A stretch of DNA of 43,121 nucleotides from a bacterium (GCA_030688365.1 JAUYIE010000005.1:69764-112884), one strand, 5' to 3'. Shown: positions 18,834 through 27,910, numbered from the stretch's first letter. The notes: a model not told the origin generated them from the letters alone. A program made the numbers and translations.

Positions 18834-20349
18834 CTTTCTGTAATATTGAATGCGTAACGTCTCGTATTTGACGCAATGTGATACCACGAAGTAATAATAG
18901 CAACAAACCATATACCATAGCACCAACCATGATACTTCCCAGTGCATGCATAATAGATACCACTTCCTGTTTATTTATAATGTGTGAAAGAACATACTGA
19001 TTGATTACACTCCCATATAACCGTTCAATACCAAGGATAACACCCGCCATGCCGGCCGATGCAATCAACATTTTTATAAACGAAGACAATAAAAATTTTA
19101 TACGACTTCTCCATAACTTCCATGTAAAAATTACGCTCACCACCAAAATAAAGGTATAGGTAAAAGCTGATGTCCACGCCGCTCCGACTTCCTGATAACG
19201 AGGAATCAATATCAGGTTTAACATTACATTTAAGACAGCGGCAACAGCCATTATAATACCATTTTGTTTCTGTCGATTGCTCGCTGCTTGTAATGATCCA
19301 AGGGGGAAAATAAGAAATGCACTTACTAATGCGATAGATAAGATTTGCAATACAGGTACTGATTGTACATATTCACTCCCCCCTATGATAGAAATAAAAT
19401 ACGGTGCTAAAACTGCCAATCCAACACCGATAGGAATCACCAACAACATCAAATAATAGGTTGCCATAGCATACGTGCGTCCCATCTGATGTTTATCGGT
19501 TTCAAACTGCGCACTCATTGGCGCATATACCGCTGCTGCCATTGCAGCCGGGATAAATTGAAGAGCTAATACGATTTTATTCGCGGCAGAATACCATCCC
19601 GCATGTGCATCGCCTGCCATGCGAGCAAGTAAATTGATATCAATGTTCGTATATATACGAGATGCAATAACACCGACTGCAAACGGCGCTGACCAGATCA
19701 AGATCTGTCGCATGATGACATGTTGATATGACAAACTAACATAAATGTTCGCCTTCTTTCGCAGTAGTATTACAGCATAGAAAAAATTAAATACACTTGA
19801 TAATACAATCGCGACAATCAATAAATATAGAGGCCCATGCAACAACGCTACTGTTGTACCCATCCCAACCATAATACCAGTAACAATCAATACGCTGCTA
19901 GATTCAAACTGTAGACGTTGAAGACCCCGAAATACTGCCCAACAAGGTGTGGCAAGCATATCAAACCAAGAAGCGATTCCAGCCAGTGCAACCAATAATA
20001 TAATATGAGATGAGTCGCCTATACCCCACAAGACTAGTAGTGTAGCACCATAGACTATCAGTCCGACAACCATGCGGAAAAGAAGCGCTTGCCCCAAAAG
20101 AATATTTGCTTTCTCCGGATGACGTGCAACTTCGCGAGTGAGCACTGATGAAATACCCAAATCAACTGCAACAGCAAACAATGCAGTAAACGCTAATGCG
20201 GCGCTATACTGCCCTTGTCCTGCCGGCCCGTACATGCGAGCAACAATGATAAAATACCCTAAGGTGAGGGCTTTTTGTATGATATACGCCATCGTCAGAT
20301 ATGACGTATTTTTTGTAAGTCGCTGATGTGCGGCCATATGAAGGATCAA
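18790..20349 (-). CDS. Polysaccharide biosynthesis flippase (Wzx/MATE-like, MOP superfamily)
   Basis: KNTSYLTMAYIIQKALTLGYFIIVARMYGPAGQGQYSAALAFTALFAVAVDLGISSVLTREVAR; about 12-14 hydrophobic segments. Confidence 0.88.
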   Translation of the reverse strand: MILHMAAHQRLTKNTSYLTMAYIIQKALTLGYFIIVARMYGPAGQGQYSAALAFTALFAVAVDLGISSVLTREVARHPEKANILLGQALLFRMVVGLIVYGATLLVLWGIGDSSHIILLVALAGIASWFDMLATPCWAVFRGLQRLQFESSSVLIVTGIMVGMGTTVALLHGPLYLLIVAIVLSSVFNFFYAVILLRKKANIYVSLSYQHVIMRQILIWSAPFAVGVIASRIYTNIDINLLARMAGDAHAGWYSAANKIVLALQFIPAAMAAAVYAPMSAQFETDKHQMGRTYAMATYYLMLLVIPIGVGLAVLAPYFISIIGGSEYVQSVPVLQILSIALVSAFLIFPLGSLQAASNRQKQNGIIMAVAAVLNVMLNLILIPRYQEVGAAWTSAFTYTFILVVSVIFTWKLWRSRIKFLLSSFIKMLIASAGMAGVILGIERLYGSVINQYVLSHIINKQEVVSIMHALGSIMVGAMVYGLLLLLLRGITLRQIRDVTHSILQKDEPLAYEKNSPHNV

Positions 20350-20378
20350 AGTACCCTCTGCCCACTGACAGAAAGGAA

Positions 20379-20402
20379 AAACCTCATAAACAATAAAGGT
20401 TT
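20379..20402 (-). terminator. Candidate terminator at the end of the ribosomal protein operon
   Basis: Inverted repeat AAACCT...AGGTTT (6 bp) overlapping the rpsI stop, with T-rich sequence following on the minus strand. Confidence 0.4.
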
Positions 20403-20865
20403 AACGCTTTGAAAATTGCGGTGCGCGACGTGCGCGAAGCAATCCCGGCTTTTTTCTCTCTTTCACACGCGGATCTCGAGTCAAAAATCCTTCAGATCGA
20501 AGTGTTTTTCTAAAATCAGGGTTATATTCCAAAAGTGCGCGTGAAATACCGTGTCGTACTGCTTGAGATTGCCCGTGAATACCGCCACCTTGAACTTTGA
20601 CTGCCACAGCCATGATTTCCTTTGTACTGGTTATATCCAACGGCGCGTTAACAAATGACTGCATTTCAAATGTGGGAAAATATATTGCAAGTTCCTTACC
20701 GTTTATACTGATGTCTCCATGGGATCCTCGCTGTAAACGGACACGCGCTACTGCTGATTTTCTACGACCGACAGCAGTATATACATCACCGGCCATCACA
20801 GAAACCGCCGAATCATTTTCTTCGGTGGCAACTTTTTTAACTGTTTTTTTCTTTGCCGTTGGCAT
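20401..20865 (-). CDS. rpsI: 30S ribosomal protein S9
   Basis: YTAVGRRKSAVARVRLQRG, GGGIHGQSQAVRHGISRALLEYNPDFRKTLRSEGFLTRDPRVKERKKPGLLRARRAPQFSKR. Confidence 0.96.
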   Translation of the reverse strand: MPTAKKKTVKKVATEENDSAVSVMAGDVYTAVGRRKSAVARVRLQRGSHGDISINGKELAIYFPTFEMQSFVNAPLDITSTKEIMAVAVKVQGGGIHGQSQAVRHGISRALLEYNPDFRKTLRSEGFLTRDPRVKERKKPGLLRARRAPQFSKR

Positions 20866-20874
20866 ATCGTAAAA

Positions 20875-21246
20875 TTATACTTCAAGTGTAAGACGTTTTA
20901 ACATTGAGTTCCGCAATTTAGTCCTTGGTAACATACGACTGATAGCCATTTGCAATACTTGCGTTGGATTACGTCGTACTACTGCTGCCATATTTTCCGT
21001 TTTCAAACCACCAGGATGCCATGAGTGATGATGATACAGTTTGTCATTCATCTTTTTCCCCGTCACTTTGATCTTTCCTGCGTTAATTATTTTTACAAAA
21101 TCTCCCTCGTCAAGATGCATCTCAAACGTAGGTTTGTGTTTACCACGAAGCAACACGGCGACGCGTGAAGCAAGACGACCGAGGACTTGTCCTTCAGCGT
21201 CAATCACGTGTATTTTTCGTATCGTATTTTTTCTTGAAGGAATCAT
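20875..21246 (-). CDS. rplM: 50S ribosomal protein L13
   Basis: [64 protein letters not shown]. Confidence 0.95.
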   Translation of the reverse strand: MIPSRKNTIRKIHVIDAEGQVLGRLASRVAVLLRGKHKPTFEMHLDEGDFVKIINAGKIKVTGKKMNDKLYHHHSWHPGGLKTENMAAVVRRNPTQVLQMAISRMLPRTKLRNSMLKRLTLEV

Positions 21247-21248
21247 AT

Positions 21249-21599
21249 TTATACAAATTCAATGTGCGCCATTTGAGCACCGTCGCCCTCGCGCGCACCT
21301 GTTTTGGTAATACGCGTATACCCACCAGCACGTTCCTTATATCGTGGACCGAGCACCTCTAACAATTTTTTCACTGCATTTGGCATGGAGACATATCGCA
21401 TGAGTTGACGACGCGCAGCAAGATCATTGGGACGTGATTTTGTCACCAAACGTTCAACATATGATCGAATAACCTTTGCTTTTGCTTCTGTCGTCTTCAT
21501 TTTTTCGTGTAATATAAGTTGCGCTGCCATGGTTTTGAGCATTGCAGTACGGGGCGCCTTTTTGCGATCTAAAATTTTCGTCTTATTTCGGTGTCTCAT
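21249..21599 (-). CDS. rplQ: 50S ribosomal protein L17
   Basis: [78 protein letters not shown]. Confidence 0.96.
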   Translation of the reverse strand: MRHRNKTKILDRKKAPRTAMLKTMAAQLILHEKMKTTEAKAKVIRSYVERLVTKSRPNDLAARRQLMRYVSMPNAVKKLLEVLGPRYKERAGGYTRITKTGAREGDGAQMAHIEFV

Positions 21600-21641
21600 A
21601 ATGTGGCGATATTAACATGCTTTACACAGGTTGTCCAGTCA

Positions 21642-22505
21642 TTACTCGTCTTCGTGCTTTTTTGGACGACCACGCTTTTTTTTGCCATCTTCATCATCTA
21701 CATCTGCCTCTTCTGTCTTCTCTTCCTGCTCAATAATCTCTGGATTTGGCATTTCAAAAGTAGATTGTAGCGCCTCAACACTTTCTTCCGGATCTTCAGG
21801 TAGATCAGTGCGTGCCACTCCTGGATTGAGAATCATCTTAAACTGGCTAATCAAAACTTTACAGCTTTGTTCCATTGCATCTTGTGCAGTTATACTACCA
21901 TCCGTTTCTATGGTCAATATGATACGATCAAAGTTCGTCATCTGACCCACACGAGCGTTTTCCACATGCAACGCAACGTTGCGTACGGGGGTAAACGTCG
22001 CATCAATCAAAATAGTCCCCACTTCAGGTTTTTCTCCTTCATGCATTTCAGTAGAAAAATATCCGTGTCCTTTGCGCACGGTAAGATCCATCTCAAGTTG
22101 CGCATTTTTATTTGTTAATGTGCAAATGTGAACATCAGGTGTAGAGACCTCCACTTCATGAGTCCCTTCAATGTCCGCACCAGTAACTGCTTTTTCACCT
22201 TTTGCATGCAAAGTGATTTTCACCGGTTCATCGGTGTGTACATTAAACTTCAAACGTTTCAAGTTGAGAATAATGTCAACAACATCTTCTTTGACGTATG
22301 GCAATGTTGAAAATTCGTGGTCGGCTCCTTTGATCTTCGCAGCGATGACAGCGCCACCAGACAATGAAGAAAGAAGGACACGACGTAGAGCGTTGCCAAT
22401 AGTAAGACCATAGCCGGAGTACAAGGGCTCTATCGCAACAATCATCTCATTGTCTTTACTGCCTGGCTTATAATCAACGCGTGTAGGCAATAAAATATGT
22501 TCCAT
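21642..22505 (-). CDS. rpoA: DNA-directed RNA polymerase subunit alpha lacking the canonical C-terminal domain
   Basis: RpoA NTD: VAIEPLYSGYGLTIGNALRRVLLSSLSGGAVIAAKIKGADHEFSTLPYVKEDVVDIILNLK, GTILIDATFTPVRNVALHVENARVGQMTNFDRIILTIETDGSI; ends in DDEDGKKKRGRPKKHEDE. Confidence 0.96.
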   Translation of the reverse strand: MEHILLPTRVDYKPGSKDNEMIVAIEPLYSGYGLTIGNALRRVLLSSLSGGAVIAAKIKGADHEFSTLPYVKEDVVDIILNLKRLKFNVHTDEPVKITLHAKGEKAVTGADIEGTHEVEVSTPDVHICTLTNKNAQLEMDLTVRKGHGYFSTEMHEGEKPEVGTILIDATFTPVRNVALHVENARVGQMTNFDRIILTIETDGSITAQDAMEQSCKVLISQFKMILNPGVARTDLPEDPEESVEALQSTFEMPNPEIIEQEEKTEEADVDDEDGKKKRGRPKKHEDE

Positions 22506-22525
22506 ACAAAAACGTTATAAGTAAA

Positions 22526-23161
22526 TTATCGTGAATAAAATTCAATAATTGATTTCATATCAAAAAGACCTTGTACCGTTTCTTCAGTCTTTGGAGCATC
22601 AACTACTTTTGCTGAATATGTTCCTGGCTCTGTCACCAACCAACTTGGTAGATTCTTTTCTGAAAGTTTAGGAAGCAGTTCCATGAAATAACTGTATTTC
22701 TCACTGCGCGGTTTGATGGTAATAACACTACCGGGCTTAACAAAGTAGGAAGGAATATTCACCTTTTTACCATCTACAAGGAAATACCCATGACCCACAA
22801 ATTGACGTGCCTGTGCATGGGAAGTAGCCCATCCGAGTCGGTAAATAACATTATCAAGACGCATTTCTAAAAACTGCACCATAATATCCGCTGTGTTACC
22901 CACTTTACTGTTGGCACGGGTGAAATAGTTGGCAAACTGTGTTTCAGAAACGCCATAAAACTGTTTTGCCTTTTGTTTTTCACGCAACTGGATACCATAG
23001 CCAGTAAGACGTGGCTTTGAATTTTTTGCACCTGCCTGGCCTGGAGGATAATTTCGACGAACTATTGCACACTTTGTAGTATAGCAACGATCCCCTTTTA
23101 TGAAGAGTTTCATGCCTGCTCGGCGACACATTCTACATTTTGCTCCAAGTACTTTTGCCAT
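22526..23161 (-). CDS. rpsD: 30S ribosomal protein S4 (zinc-finger type)
   Basis: MAKVLGAKCRMCRRAGMKLFIKGDRCYTTKCAIVRRNYPPGQ (four-Cys motif); S4 domain RLDNVIYRLGWATSHAQARQFVGHGYFLVDGKKVNIPSY. Confidence 0.96.
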   Translation of the reverse strand: MAKVLGAKCRMCRRAGMKLFIKGDRCYTTKCAIVRRNYPPGQAGAKNSKPRLTGYGIQLREKQKAKQFYGVSETQFANYFTRANSKVGNTADIMVQFLEMRLDNVIYRLGWATSHAQARQFVGHGYFLVDGKKVNIPSYFVKPGSVITIKPRSEKYSYFMELLPKLSEKNLPSWLVTEPGTYSAKVVDAPKTEETVQGLFDMKSIIEFYSR

Positions 23162-23167
23162 ATTATA

Positions 23168-23665
23168 TTATACCCTTCTTACTTTCTTAGGGCGACATCC
23201 GTTATGAGGAATCGGTGTCACATCTTTAATAGAAATAATATTCAAATCATTTGCATGCATTGCACGAATCGCTCCTTCACGCCCTGAACCGACCCCGCGA
23301 ACAAATACTTGCACATCAACCATACCATACGGCTTGAGACGTTCTGCCGCTGCTTTTACAATCACCGATGCAGCATAAGGAGTAGATTTTTTTGGACCTT
23401 TAAAACCACATGCACCAGCCGAGGATGTTGCGACCACATTTCCGTTTAAATCGCAAAACGTAACAATAGTGTTGTTGTAGGTTGCTTGTATATGCGCTTG
23501 ACCTGTTGCTACTTGATGCACCACCTTCTTTTTCTTACTCTTACGTTTTGTACTTGATACTTTATCAGATTTTTCTGATTTTACGGTTGTAGCAGAAACA
23601 TCCTCACTTTTTGATTCAGTGGGCATACCTGCCAGTATGGATTCTGTTGTTTCTTCGTCATTCAT
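23168..23665 (-). CDS. rpsK: 30S ribosomal protein S11 with long N-terminal extension
   Basis: GQAHIQATYNNTIVTFCDLNGNVVATSSAGACGFKG, IISIKDVTPIPHNGCRPKKVRRV; about 47 aa Ser/Lys/Glu-rich N-terminal extension. Confidence 0.95.
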   Translation of the reverse strand: MNDEETTESILAGMPTESKSEDVSATTVKSEKSDKVSSTKRKSKKKKVVHQVATGQAHIQATYNNTIVTFCDLNGNVVATSSAGACGFKGPKKSTPYAASVIVKAAAERLKPYGMVDVQVFVRGVGSGREGAIRAMHANDLNIISIKDVTPIPHNGCRPKKVRRV

Positions 23666-23678
23666 ACATCAATATAGA

Positions 23679-24071
23679 TTAGGTCTTTTGTGCTGACATT
23701 TTCTTTCCCGATGTAGCAGTCTTTCGTACATTTCCACGTACAGTGCGAGAATTTGTTTTTGACCGCTGTCCGCGCGCTGGCAGTCTTTTGGCATGTCGGC
23801 TTCCTCGAAAACTCCCAATTTCTTTTAGACGTTTGACATTACCTTGCACTTCGCGTCGTAAGTCGCCTTCAATTTTGTAATTTTTTTCAATATATTCACG
23901 AAGTTTGTTTGCAGTAGTTTCATCTAGATCCTTTACGCGAATGTTTGGATCAATCGTAAGTGTTGAAATAATAAAACGCGAAGCGGTAGCTCCGATACCA
24001 TAAATATACGGCAACGCATATTCTATTTTTTTATTTTGAGGAAGGATTGCTCCTGCAATACGAATTACCAC
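23679..24071 (-). CDS. rpsM: 30S ribosomal protein S13
   Basis: VIRIAGAILPQNKKIEYALPYIYGIGATASRFIIS, DLRREVQGNVKRLKEIGSFRGSRHAKRLPARGQRSKTNSRTVRG. Confidence 0.96.
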   Translation of the reverse strand: MVIRIAGAILPQNKKIEYALPYIYGIGATASRFIISTLTIDPNIRVKDLDETTANKLREYIEKNYKIEGDLRREVQGNVKRLKEIGSFRGSRHAKRLPARGQRSKTNSRTVRGNVRKTATSGKKMSAQKT

Positions 24072-24089
24072 AATGCTGACTATTAAAAA

Positions 24090-24203
24090 TTAGCCTTGAC
24101 GCTGTTTGTGTTTAGGATTTTCACAGATCACTCGCAAGCGACCTTCACGACGAATCCTTCTACACTTTAAACATATCGGTTTGACTGACGCTCTGACTTT
24201 CAT
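24090..24203 (-). CDS. rpmJ: 50S ribosomal protein L36
   Basis: Minus-strand translation [37 protein letters not shown]; too short for the ORF track; sits between infA and rpsM. Confidence 0.95.
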   Translation of the reverse strand: MKVRASVKPICLKCRRIRREGRLRVICENPKHKQRQG

Positions 24204-24205
24204 AA

Positions 24206-24436
24206 CTAATATCTATAAGTGACACGCCCCTTAGTTAAATCATAGGGGGTCATCTGAATCTTTACCTTATCCCCTGGGAGGAGACGGATACGGTTCATAC
24301 GCATCTTACCCGAGAGGTGCCCCATGATTTCATGGCCATTTTCCAATCGGATACGAAATGTTGCCGCAGGAAGCAGTTCAATGACCTCGCCGTCTATATC
24401 AAGAAAGTCCTTCCCTTCGTTGGCGCTTTCGCTCAT
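24206..24436 (-). CDS. infA: Translation initiation factor IF-1
   Basis: [62 protein letters not shown]. Confidence 0.96.
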   Translation of the reverse strand: MSESANEGKDFLDIDGEVIELLPAATFRIRLENGHEIMGHLSGKMRMNRIRLLPGDKVKIQMTPYDLTKGRVTYRY

Positions 24437-24453
24437 AATTCGCGTAAAAATAA

Positions 24454-24483
24454 TAATAATCTCTGGTGCTTTAGAGATTATTA
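24454..24483 (-). promoter_or_regulatory. Perfect 11 bp inverted repeat in the infA operon leader (possible attenuator/terminator hairpin)
   Basis: TAATAATCTCT-GGTGCTTT-AGAGATTATTA (plus-strand orientation); on the minus strand followed by TTATTTTT and then infA ATG 17 nt downstream. Confidence 0.55.
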
Positions 24484-24498
24484 ACTAAAGCCTAACTA

Positions 24499-24527
24499 AT
24501 AATACCCAAAAACCCCCAAATTTGCAA
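24499..24527 (-). promoter_or_regulatory. Candidate promoter of the infA-rpoA-rpsI operon
   Basis: Minus strand TTGCAA (24522-24527), 17 nt, TATTAT (24499-24504). Confidence 0.6.
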
Positions 24528-24607
24528 GTGCGAATGGACTTTTAAGGGATTTTACGCGGTAGGGCTATGATATCATAAGGAGAAAAGGATGGCAAGAGGA
24601 CGAATCT

Positions 24608-26503
24608 CTACCCCACCGACGCACGTATCCTTCTGACTCCTGATCCACTTGATTCTTCTTTAGCGATCTTAAAAGTGCCGATTTCACCGGTATGCGTGAC
24701 ATGAGGCCCGCCACAAAACTCTTTGCTATATGCGTCTACAATCGTGTCCCCTACATAATAAACACTGACCTTCTCCGGATATTTTTCTTTGAAAAAATAT
24801 AAAGCGCCGGTTTTTTTCGCTTCTTCAATGGGTAATTCTACCTTTTGCATTGGCATATCTTTCTTGATCACATCATTGACCTCATCTTCCACTGTTCTTA
24901 TCTCTTCAGGAGTCAGCTTATGATCGCAATTAAAATCAAACCTGGTACGCTCTGGCGTGATATCCGACCCCATCTGATGCACAGAATCTCCCAACAGATG
25001 ACGAAGTGCTTGTTGCATGAGATGGGTGGCCGTATGAAGACGCGTTACGACTTTCAGTTCTTCTTCATTTCCCGCTTTCAGTTCTCCCGTATCCAAAAGT
25101 AATCCGTGTCCACCAAATTTTTTCTCCGCACCGGCGCGTGAGATCTCTTGATGTTTTTCAAACGCTTTACGAAATTCACCATACTCCACGTTTTGTCCTT
25201 TTTCCCGTGCTATCTCTTCGGTAAGTTCAAAAGGAAAGCCAAACGATTCGTATAGTCTAAATGCTATCTCTCCATCTAAAATAGGATTTTTATTCACTTC
25301 CTTTAATCCTTGCGCAAGAGTCGCAGTAAACTTTTTTTCTTCTTTATCTAGCTGTTCCAAAATCATTGCCTTTTTCCCCAAAAGATCCGGATACTGTTTC
25401 GTATACATTTCAATCACCACCTCCGCCACCTGCGGGGCAAATGGCAACATATAGGTAAACGGATAGATTCGTAAAAAACGTACCGCCCGACGGATGAGGC
25501 GTCGCAGGTAATATCCTTGTGCTTTATTTGACGGCTCCACACCAGCCGCAATCAACATAGTTGCCGCTTTGAGATGATCTGCCATGATCCGATATACACG
25601 GGGGATACTCTTGTAATCATTTAATCCCTCTTTTGCCTCTACAATCTGCTCAATACGTTTTATGATGGGCGCAAAACTGTCCGTCATAAAAATATCTGAC
25701 TGATTTTGTGATGCGGCAGTAATACGCTCAAGCCCTCCTCCAAAATCCACATTTTTTGAGGGGAGAGGTTTAAAACTTCCGTCTTCCTGTTTTTGATACT
25801 CCATGAATACATTGTTACCGATCTCAATGAACCGACCGCAATCGCAGTTTACATGACAAACCTTGCCAAACTTCGCCTCGTCATGTTGACCTATACCACC
25901 AAAATCATAAAACATTTCTGAATCAGGACCACCCGGCTCCCCTGCCGGCATATGCTCCGGCTTGCCAGACCGTGACCACCAATTTTTTTCTTCATCATAA
26001 TAAAAAATCCTCCCGTCTTGCATACCATCTTTTTCTGCATGTTCCACATCTTTTGCGTCTATCCCTACACTTTTAAATAATCCTTTCCATATCTCCACGG
26101 ATCGCTCATCGCGACCAATCTGCTCATTTCCCCCAAACACCGTAACATATATATTTTTGGGGTTGATACCGATTTTATTCACTAACAAATCAAACATCCA
26201 TGACAGTTGTTCATTTTTGTAATAATCACCAAACGACCAATTGCCCAACATTTCAAAAAAAGTCGTGTGGCGATTGTCTCCCACTTCTTCAATATCGGTA
26301 GACCTGAAACATTGCTGTGAATCAGCAACACGTGTCCCGCCCTCATGTTTTTCACCAAGTAAGTACGGCATCATTGGTTGCATGCCGGCAATGGTAAAAA
26401 GTACTGTGTAGTCATCAGGCAACAGTGATACAGACGGCACGATAGTGTGCCCTTTTTCTTTGAGATATTGCAAATATGTTTTTCGTACTTCGTTTGAATT
26501 CAT
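24608..26503 (-). CDS. alaS: Alanine--tRNA ligase, short form ending after the editing domain
   Basis: LFTIAGMQPMMPYLLGEKHEGGTRVADSQQCFRSTDIEEVGDNRHTTFFEMLGNWSFGDYYK, NVDFGGGLERITAASQ, TATHLMQQALRHLLG, EFCGGPHVTHTGEIGTFKI; 631 aa. Confidence 0.96.
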   Translation of the reverse strand: MNSNEVRKTYLQYLKEKGHTIVPSVSLLPDDYTVLFTIAGMQPMMPYLLGEKHEGGTRVADSQQCFRSTDIEEVGDNRHTTFFEMLGNWSFGDYYKNEQLSWMFDLLVNKIGINPKNIYVTVFGGNEQIGRDERSVEIWKGLFKSVGIDAKDVEHAEKDGMQDGRIFYYDEEKNWWSRSGKPEHMPAGEPGGPDSEMFYDFGGIGQHDEAKFGKVCHVNCDCGRFIEIGNNVFMEYQKQEDGSFKPLPSKNVDFGGGLERITAASQNQSDIFMTDSFAPIIKRIEQIVEAKEGLNDYKSIPRVYRIMADHLKAATMLIAAGVEPSNKAQGYYLRRLIRRAVRFLRIYPFTYMLPFAPQVAEVVIEMYTKQYPDLLGKKAMILEQLDKEEKKFTATLAQGLKEVNKNPILDGEIAFRLYESFGFPFELTEEIAREKGQNVEYGEFRKAFEKHQEISRAGAEKKFGGHGLLLDTGELKAGNEEELKVVTRLHTATHLMQQALRHLLGDSVHQMGSDITPERTRFDFNCDHKLTPEEIRTVEDEVNDVIKKDMPMQKVELPIEEAKKTGALYFFKEKYPEKVSVYYVGDTIVDAYSKEFCGGPHVTHTGEIGTFKIAKEESSGSGVRRIRASVG

Positions 26504-26512
26504 AGTATTTCG

Positions 26513-27610
26513 TTATATTATCAAACCACCACCTAAGACTTTTTGTCCTTTATACATCACGAGTGCTTGACCAGGAGCGATAGCGCGTCGTGGTTGTGTA
26601 AATAGTGCCTCGTACGTCGTCTCATCAATCTTATGGACCGTACATATCCCCAACTCCTCTCTATAACGCACCCGCGCGGTACATTTCAAAGGAAACGTCA
26701 GTTTCTCCTCTATCCAATGTACCCTAGCAAACTTTAGTGAACTCTTAAAGTGCTCTTTTTCTGTAGCCATCGGCACAACGTATACGATATTTTTCTTGAT
26801 GTCCTTATCAAGAACAACATAACTTTGGTCACCACCCCTAAAACCAATCCCATGACGCTGACCAATAGTATAATACCACGCGCCGTCGTGCTCCCCGACT
26901 TTTTTGCCATCTGGCGTCATGAGCACCCCTTTTTTAGGTTTAATCTTACTTTGCAAAAAATCCTGCATTGAAATCTTACCAATAAAACACACACCTTGGC
27001 TATCTTTTTTGTCAGCCGTCGGTATACCCCATTTTTTTGCCATCATACGCACGTGTGGCTTTTTATAATCACCAACAGGAAACAGACAGTGTGCTAATTG
27101 TTTTTGCGACAAACCCCACAAAAAGTAAGTCTGATCTTTGTTGGTATCTACCGCTTGTAACAGTTGTGCACCAACCGTGGAATCTCGCTTCACGCGCGCA
27201 TAATGTCCAGTCGCGATAAAATCTGCCCCCTCTTTGAGTGCGCGATCCAGAAAGGCACCAAATTTGATATAGGTATTGCACATAACATCAGGATTTGGGG
27301 TACGGCCTGCTTTGTATTCAGTTATCATATAATCTACCACGTCTTTGTGATACTCCTTACGAAAATCCCATTCACGAAAGGGTATATCAAGATGTGCCGC
27401 CACACTGATAGCGTCTCGACGATCTTTTTGCCACGAACATTCTATCGCTACGTTGTCAGACTGCCCAAGTTCGGTATCATATTGACGCATATATACACCA
27501 ACAACACGACATTTTTGTTTTAACAAAAGTGCCCCGGCCATAGCAGAATCCACTCCACCGGAAAGCGCGACATAGACTAATGATTTTTTATTGTCATTTT
27601 TACTTGCCAT
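26513..27610 (-). CDS. mnmA: tRNA-specific 2-thiouridylase MnmA
   Basis: VYVALSGGVDSAMAGALLLKQ, GRTPNPDVMCNTYIKFGAFLDRAL, ATGHYAR, KDQTYFLWGLSQ, DSQGVCFIG, YTIGQRHGIG. Confidence 0.96.
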   Translation of the reverse strand: MASKNDNKKSLVYVALSGGVDSAMAGALLLKQKCRVVGVYMRQYDTELGQSDNVAIECSWQKDRRDAISVAAHLDIPFREWDFRKEYHKDVVDYMITEYKAGRTPNPDVMCNTYIKFGAFLDRALKEGADFIATGHYARVKRDSTVGAQLLQAVDTNKDQTYFLWGLSQKQLAHCLFPVGDYKKPHVRMMAKKWGIPTADKKDSQGVCFIGKISMQDFLQSKIKPKKGVLMTPDGKKVGEHDGAWYYTIGQRHGIGFRGGDQSYVVLDKDIKKNIVYVVPMATEKEHFKSSLKFARVHWIEEKLTFPLKCTARVRYREELGICTVHKIDETTYEALFTQPRRAIAPGQALVMYKGQKVLGGGLII

Positions 27611-27672
27611 ATAAAAATCACTCTAACAAATATTCGTATAAAAAAATAGGTACACTGTCTCATAATTAGACA

Positions 27673-27690
27673 AAAGGCCTGGTGGCCTTT
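27673..27690 (-). terminator. Candidate Rho-independent terminator
   Basis: AAAGGCC-TGGT-GGCCTTT perfect 7 bp stem, tetraloop; located between the 57 aa membrane peptide gene and mnmA. Confidence 0.5.
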
Positions 27691-27736
27691 AGTGTTGCCT
27701 TTTAAGAAATGTACCTCTCTAAATTTTTTTGATCCC

Positions 27737-27910
27737 TTATTTTGTCGGGATCTGCGATACTCCATTTGGCGCGCTATGACCTGCACCATTATAAGTATTC
27801 TTTTTATCTAATTGGATCACCATTATGGCGATCAAAAAAGAAATAATTAATACAGGCAACGCAACACCCGATCGCGCCATCGCCATGTGTACCCCTAAAC
27901 TTTTTTGCAT
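27737..27910 (-). CDS. Small single-pass membrane protein (57 aa)
   Basis: GGAGGAAAAA-ATG on minus strand; MQKSLGVHMAMARSGVALPVLIISFLIAIMVIQLDKKNTYNGAGHSAPNGVSQIPTK with one TM helix. Confidence 0.6.
   Translation of the reverse strand: MQKSLGVHMAMARSGVALPVLIISFLIAIMVIQLDKKNTYNGAGHSAPNGVSQIPTK

Noticed and set aside
12877-20349. The glycosyltransferase/flippase region as a novel defence or mobile island
   Set aside because: Genes are ordinary GT2, GT4, Wzx and Wzy-like glycan functions interleaved with housekeeping genes (gpmA, truB), with no mobile-element signatures.
27577-27789. 70 aa minus-strand ORF overlapping the mnmA start
   Set aside because: Overlaps mnmA in another frame and runs through the terminator-like hairpin; the 57 aa membrane peptide gene is better supported.
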